Positions 62,574 through 64,000 of a DNA stretch of 64,000 nucleotides are shown in pieces. The translations under genes were made by a program, and so were the position numbers. Numbering within the stretch: position 1 is the stretch's first letter; every line of letters starts with the position of its first letter. Source of the stretch: Candolleomyces eurysporus (taxonomy: Eukaryota; Basidiomycota; Agaricomycetes; Agaricales; Psathyrellaceae); contig JANBPK010001474.1 of NCBI GenBank assembly GCA_027579435.1, forward strand, positions 62,001 to 126,000, given 5' to 3'. A model generated the notes under the pieces. That model did not search any database. It was not told where the DNA came from and saw only the letters and a list, made by a program, of their open reading frames with translations.

Positions 62574-63274
62574 GCCTAAAGGGGGCTGAAGTGCACGTAT
62601 ACCTTGGAACTAGGATGAAAGCCAGAGTTGACCGTGCAGCCCCTGGACCGTGAAGGGATCACGCAGCATGACGGGCCGGAGCCAATTCATTCCCTTTTCG
62701 GAAAGCCATTCCGACGGGGTCAGCGTCCTCTCCTTGGCAAGATATTCTGCTCCCTGTCTTACTAATGCTCGTATACTCTGCGCAGCTGCGTAAACGATTA
62801 TGATTATGATTATGAGTATGTATATTCATAGTCTCGAGCTCAGCTGCTCCAGGTACCGGCCGCATGCTCCGGTTACCTACCCCTCGCTAAATTTCTAGTG
62901 TCCCCTCGGTCATGGGGTCGAGACGATTACGCCACGATATCTGGATTAGCTGTCGTACATCCCGCGTTCCTATTAGAAATCCTAGCTATTATCGAGTCAA
63001 TGCCCAAGGCCAGCTTGAAGCCAGCCAAACCCCGACTTTCTCTTCGTCCTTGCACCAGTAGCCCAGCTTCGGCCGCTATTTATAGCCCGGCACAGTGATA
63101 GCCGAGAGTCGTGAGATTGTCTTTGTCACGCGCCACTTGACAGTTATGGATGACATGATATGGTACGGCTAACTCCCCGGCTTCGACATACCCATGGATC
63201 TGTATTACATCCACAAGTGCCTCAATCCTCGGACATGTCCTTAAAAGCGCTGAGGGTCTTTCTCTCACACCATC
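62574..63274. other. Divergent promoter region ATG17 / ABC transporter
   Basis: 700 bases. A short (GATTAT)3 microsatellite is at about 62798-62815. No gene is seen. Confidence 0.45.
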
Positions 63275-64000
63275 ATGTCAGAGAAAAAGTCAAGCAGTGA
63301 AAGCTCCCTCAGCGACCTTCAAAAGGTAACGACAGATGGGCTTCCAACAAGCTCGTTCAAAATACGACCTTGGTACGTCATTTCGGTACGGCTATGGTTC
63401 TTGGGGAAGCTCATATCCGCAGGTATACTCGGGTGCCTTTCACGTCGACCAAGCCGCGACCGCCTCCCAAAGCCTCTATTGAAGAGTCCGAACTAATCCC
63501 CGAAGTCAGGGCAAATTGGCTCAGTCTCGTTACTTTCGAATGGGTCACCCCCTTGCTCGCGTTGGGTTACGCACGTCCCTTAGAAGCTCCCGATCTATGG
63601 AAGCTCCAGGACGAGCGTAGCTCAGCTGTGATTGCTGAACGGATAAACGCGTCCTTCGACAGACGGACCGTAGAAGCAGCTGAATTTAACAGAAGACTAG
63701 CCAATGGCGAGATTAAGCCTGGTTTGCGCAAGCTGTGGTGGACGCTCACTCCAGGGAGCGTCGAGGCCAAGGAGAAGAAATGGAGGGAAGTTGACGGCAA
63801 GAAGAAGGCTAGTCTTCTTTGGGCAATGAATGATAGTGTCAAATGGTGGTTTTGGACATCTGCCCTGCTGAAAATCATTTCCGACGTCGCGCAGGTGACC
63901 AGTCCTCTCGTGGTCAGGGTAAGGCTTTTGACGCTTTTCGACGCGTTTTTTCAGCTCAACATCCTCTCTAGGCACTCATCACATTCGCGAGTGAATCTTA
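63275..64000 (+). CDS. ABC transporter, subfamily C (Yor1/MRP-like), 5' part
   Basis: ATG at 63275 gives MSEKKSSSESSLSDLQKVTT. After an intron it reads TRVPFTSTKPRPPPKASIEE, then SLVTFEWVTPLLALGYARPL and EAPDLWKLQDERSS, the conserved entry to the first membrane domain of ABCC full transporters without an N-terminal TMD0. LLWAMNDSVKWWFWTSALLK and ISDVAQVTSPLVVR begin the first transmembrane domain. The gene runs off the window, so the nucleotide-binding domains are not seen. Likely a plasma-membrane exporter. Confidence 0.85.

Overview
The window is nuclear DNA of a filamentous basidiomycete, most likely an Agaricomycete mushroom-forming fungus. The reasons are very dense, intron-rich genes (introns mostly 45-60 nt, GT...CTNAC...AG), a sesquiterpene synthase of the basidiomycete type, a hybrid histidine kinase with a GAF domain, and an expanded family of degenerate TKL-like kinases. 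It holds about 25 protein-coding genes plus decayed copies. Single-N placeholders beside homopolymers affect several genes: deleting the N restores the reading frame in five exons I checked, and in a sixth it decides the stop codon.

Layout. Bases 1-8576 are an accessory, duplicated block. A unit made of a TKL-like kinase (+) followed tail-to-tail by a peroxisomal enoyl-CoA hydratase/isomerase gene (-) occurs as an intact copy (5428-8576), a decayed copy (1-2198) and a shredded relic (2199-2745). A third kinase lies inverted at 12717-14275. Next to it are a 67-bp tandem repeat and an 811-bp element with about 190-bp terminal inverted repeats (14677-15487). Between these sit housekeeping genes: a complex I subunit, a secreted ThuA-domain protein with a probable GPI anchor, and an IRC22/TRAP-alpha-like ER protein.

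Bases 15808-24319 are core genes: SelO pseudokinase, ARP3, a DUF4112 membrane protein, SWD2 and RPB5; the last two share a 100-bp divergent promoter. Bases 24320-27150 are gene-poor. Bases 27151-32736 hold the most interesting locus: a complete sesquiterpene synthase, tail-to-tail with a gene whose frame runs from a complete cystathionine beta-lyase straight into a complete mevalonate kinase with no start codon between them. The fusion joins methionine biosynthesis to the mevalonate pathway, which supplies the farnesyl diphosphate that the neighbouring synthase uses.

Bases 32992-64000 are again mostly core genes: VPS71/SWC6, homocitrate synthase, uracil-DNA glycosylase, dolichol kinase, a large hybrid histidine kinase, a bZIP factor, TFIIH helicase SSL2, branchpoint-binding protein, rRNA m5C methyltransferase RCM1, a class A J-protein whose start codon is split by an intron, ATG17, and the 5' part of an ABCC transporter that leaves the window.
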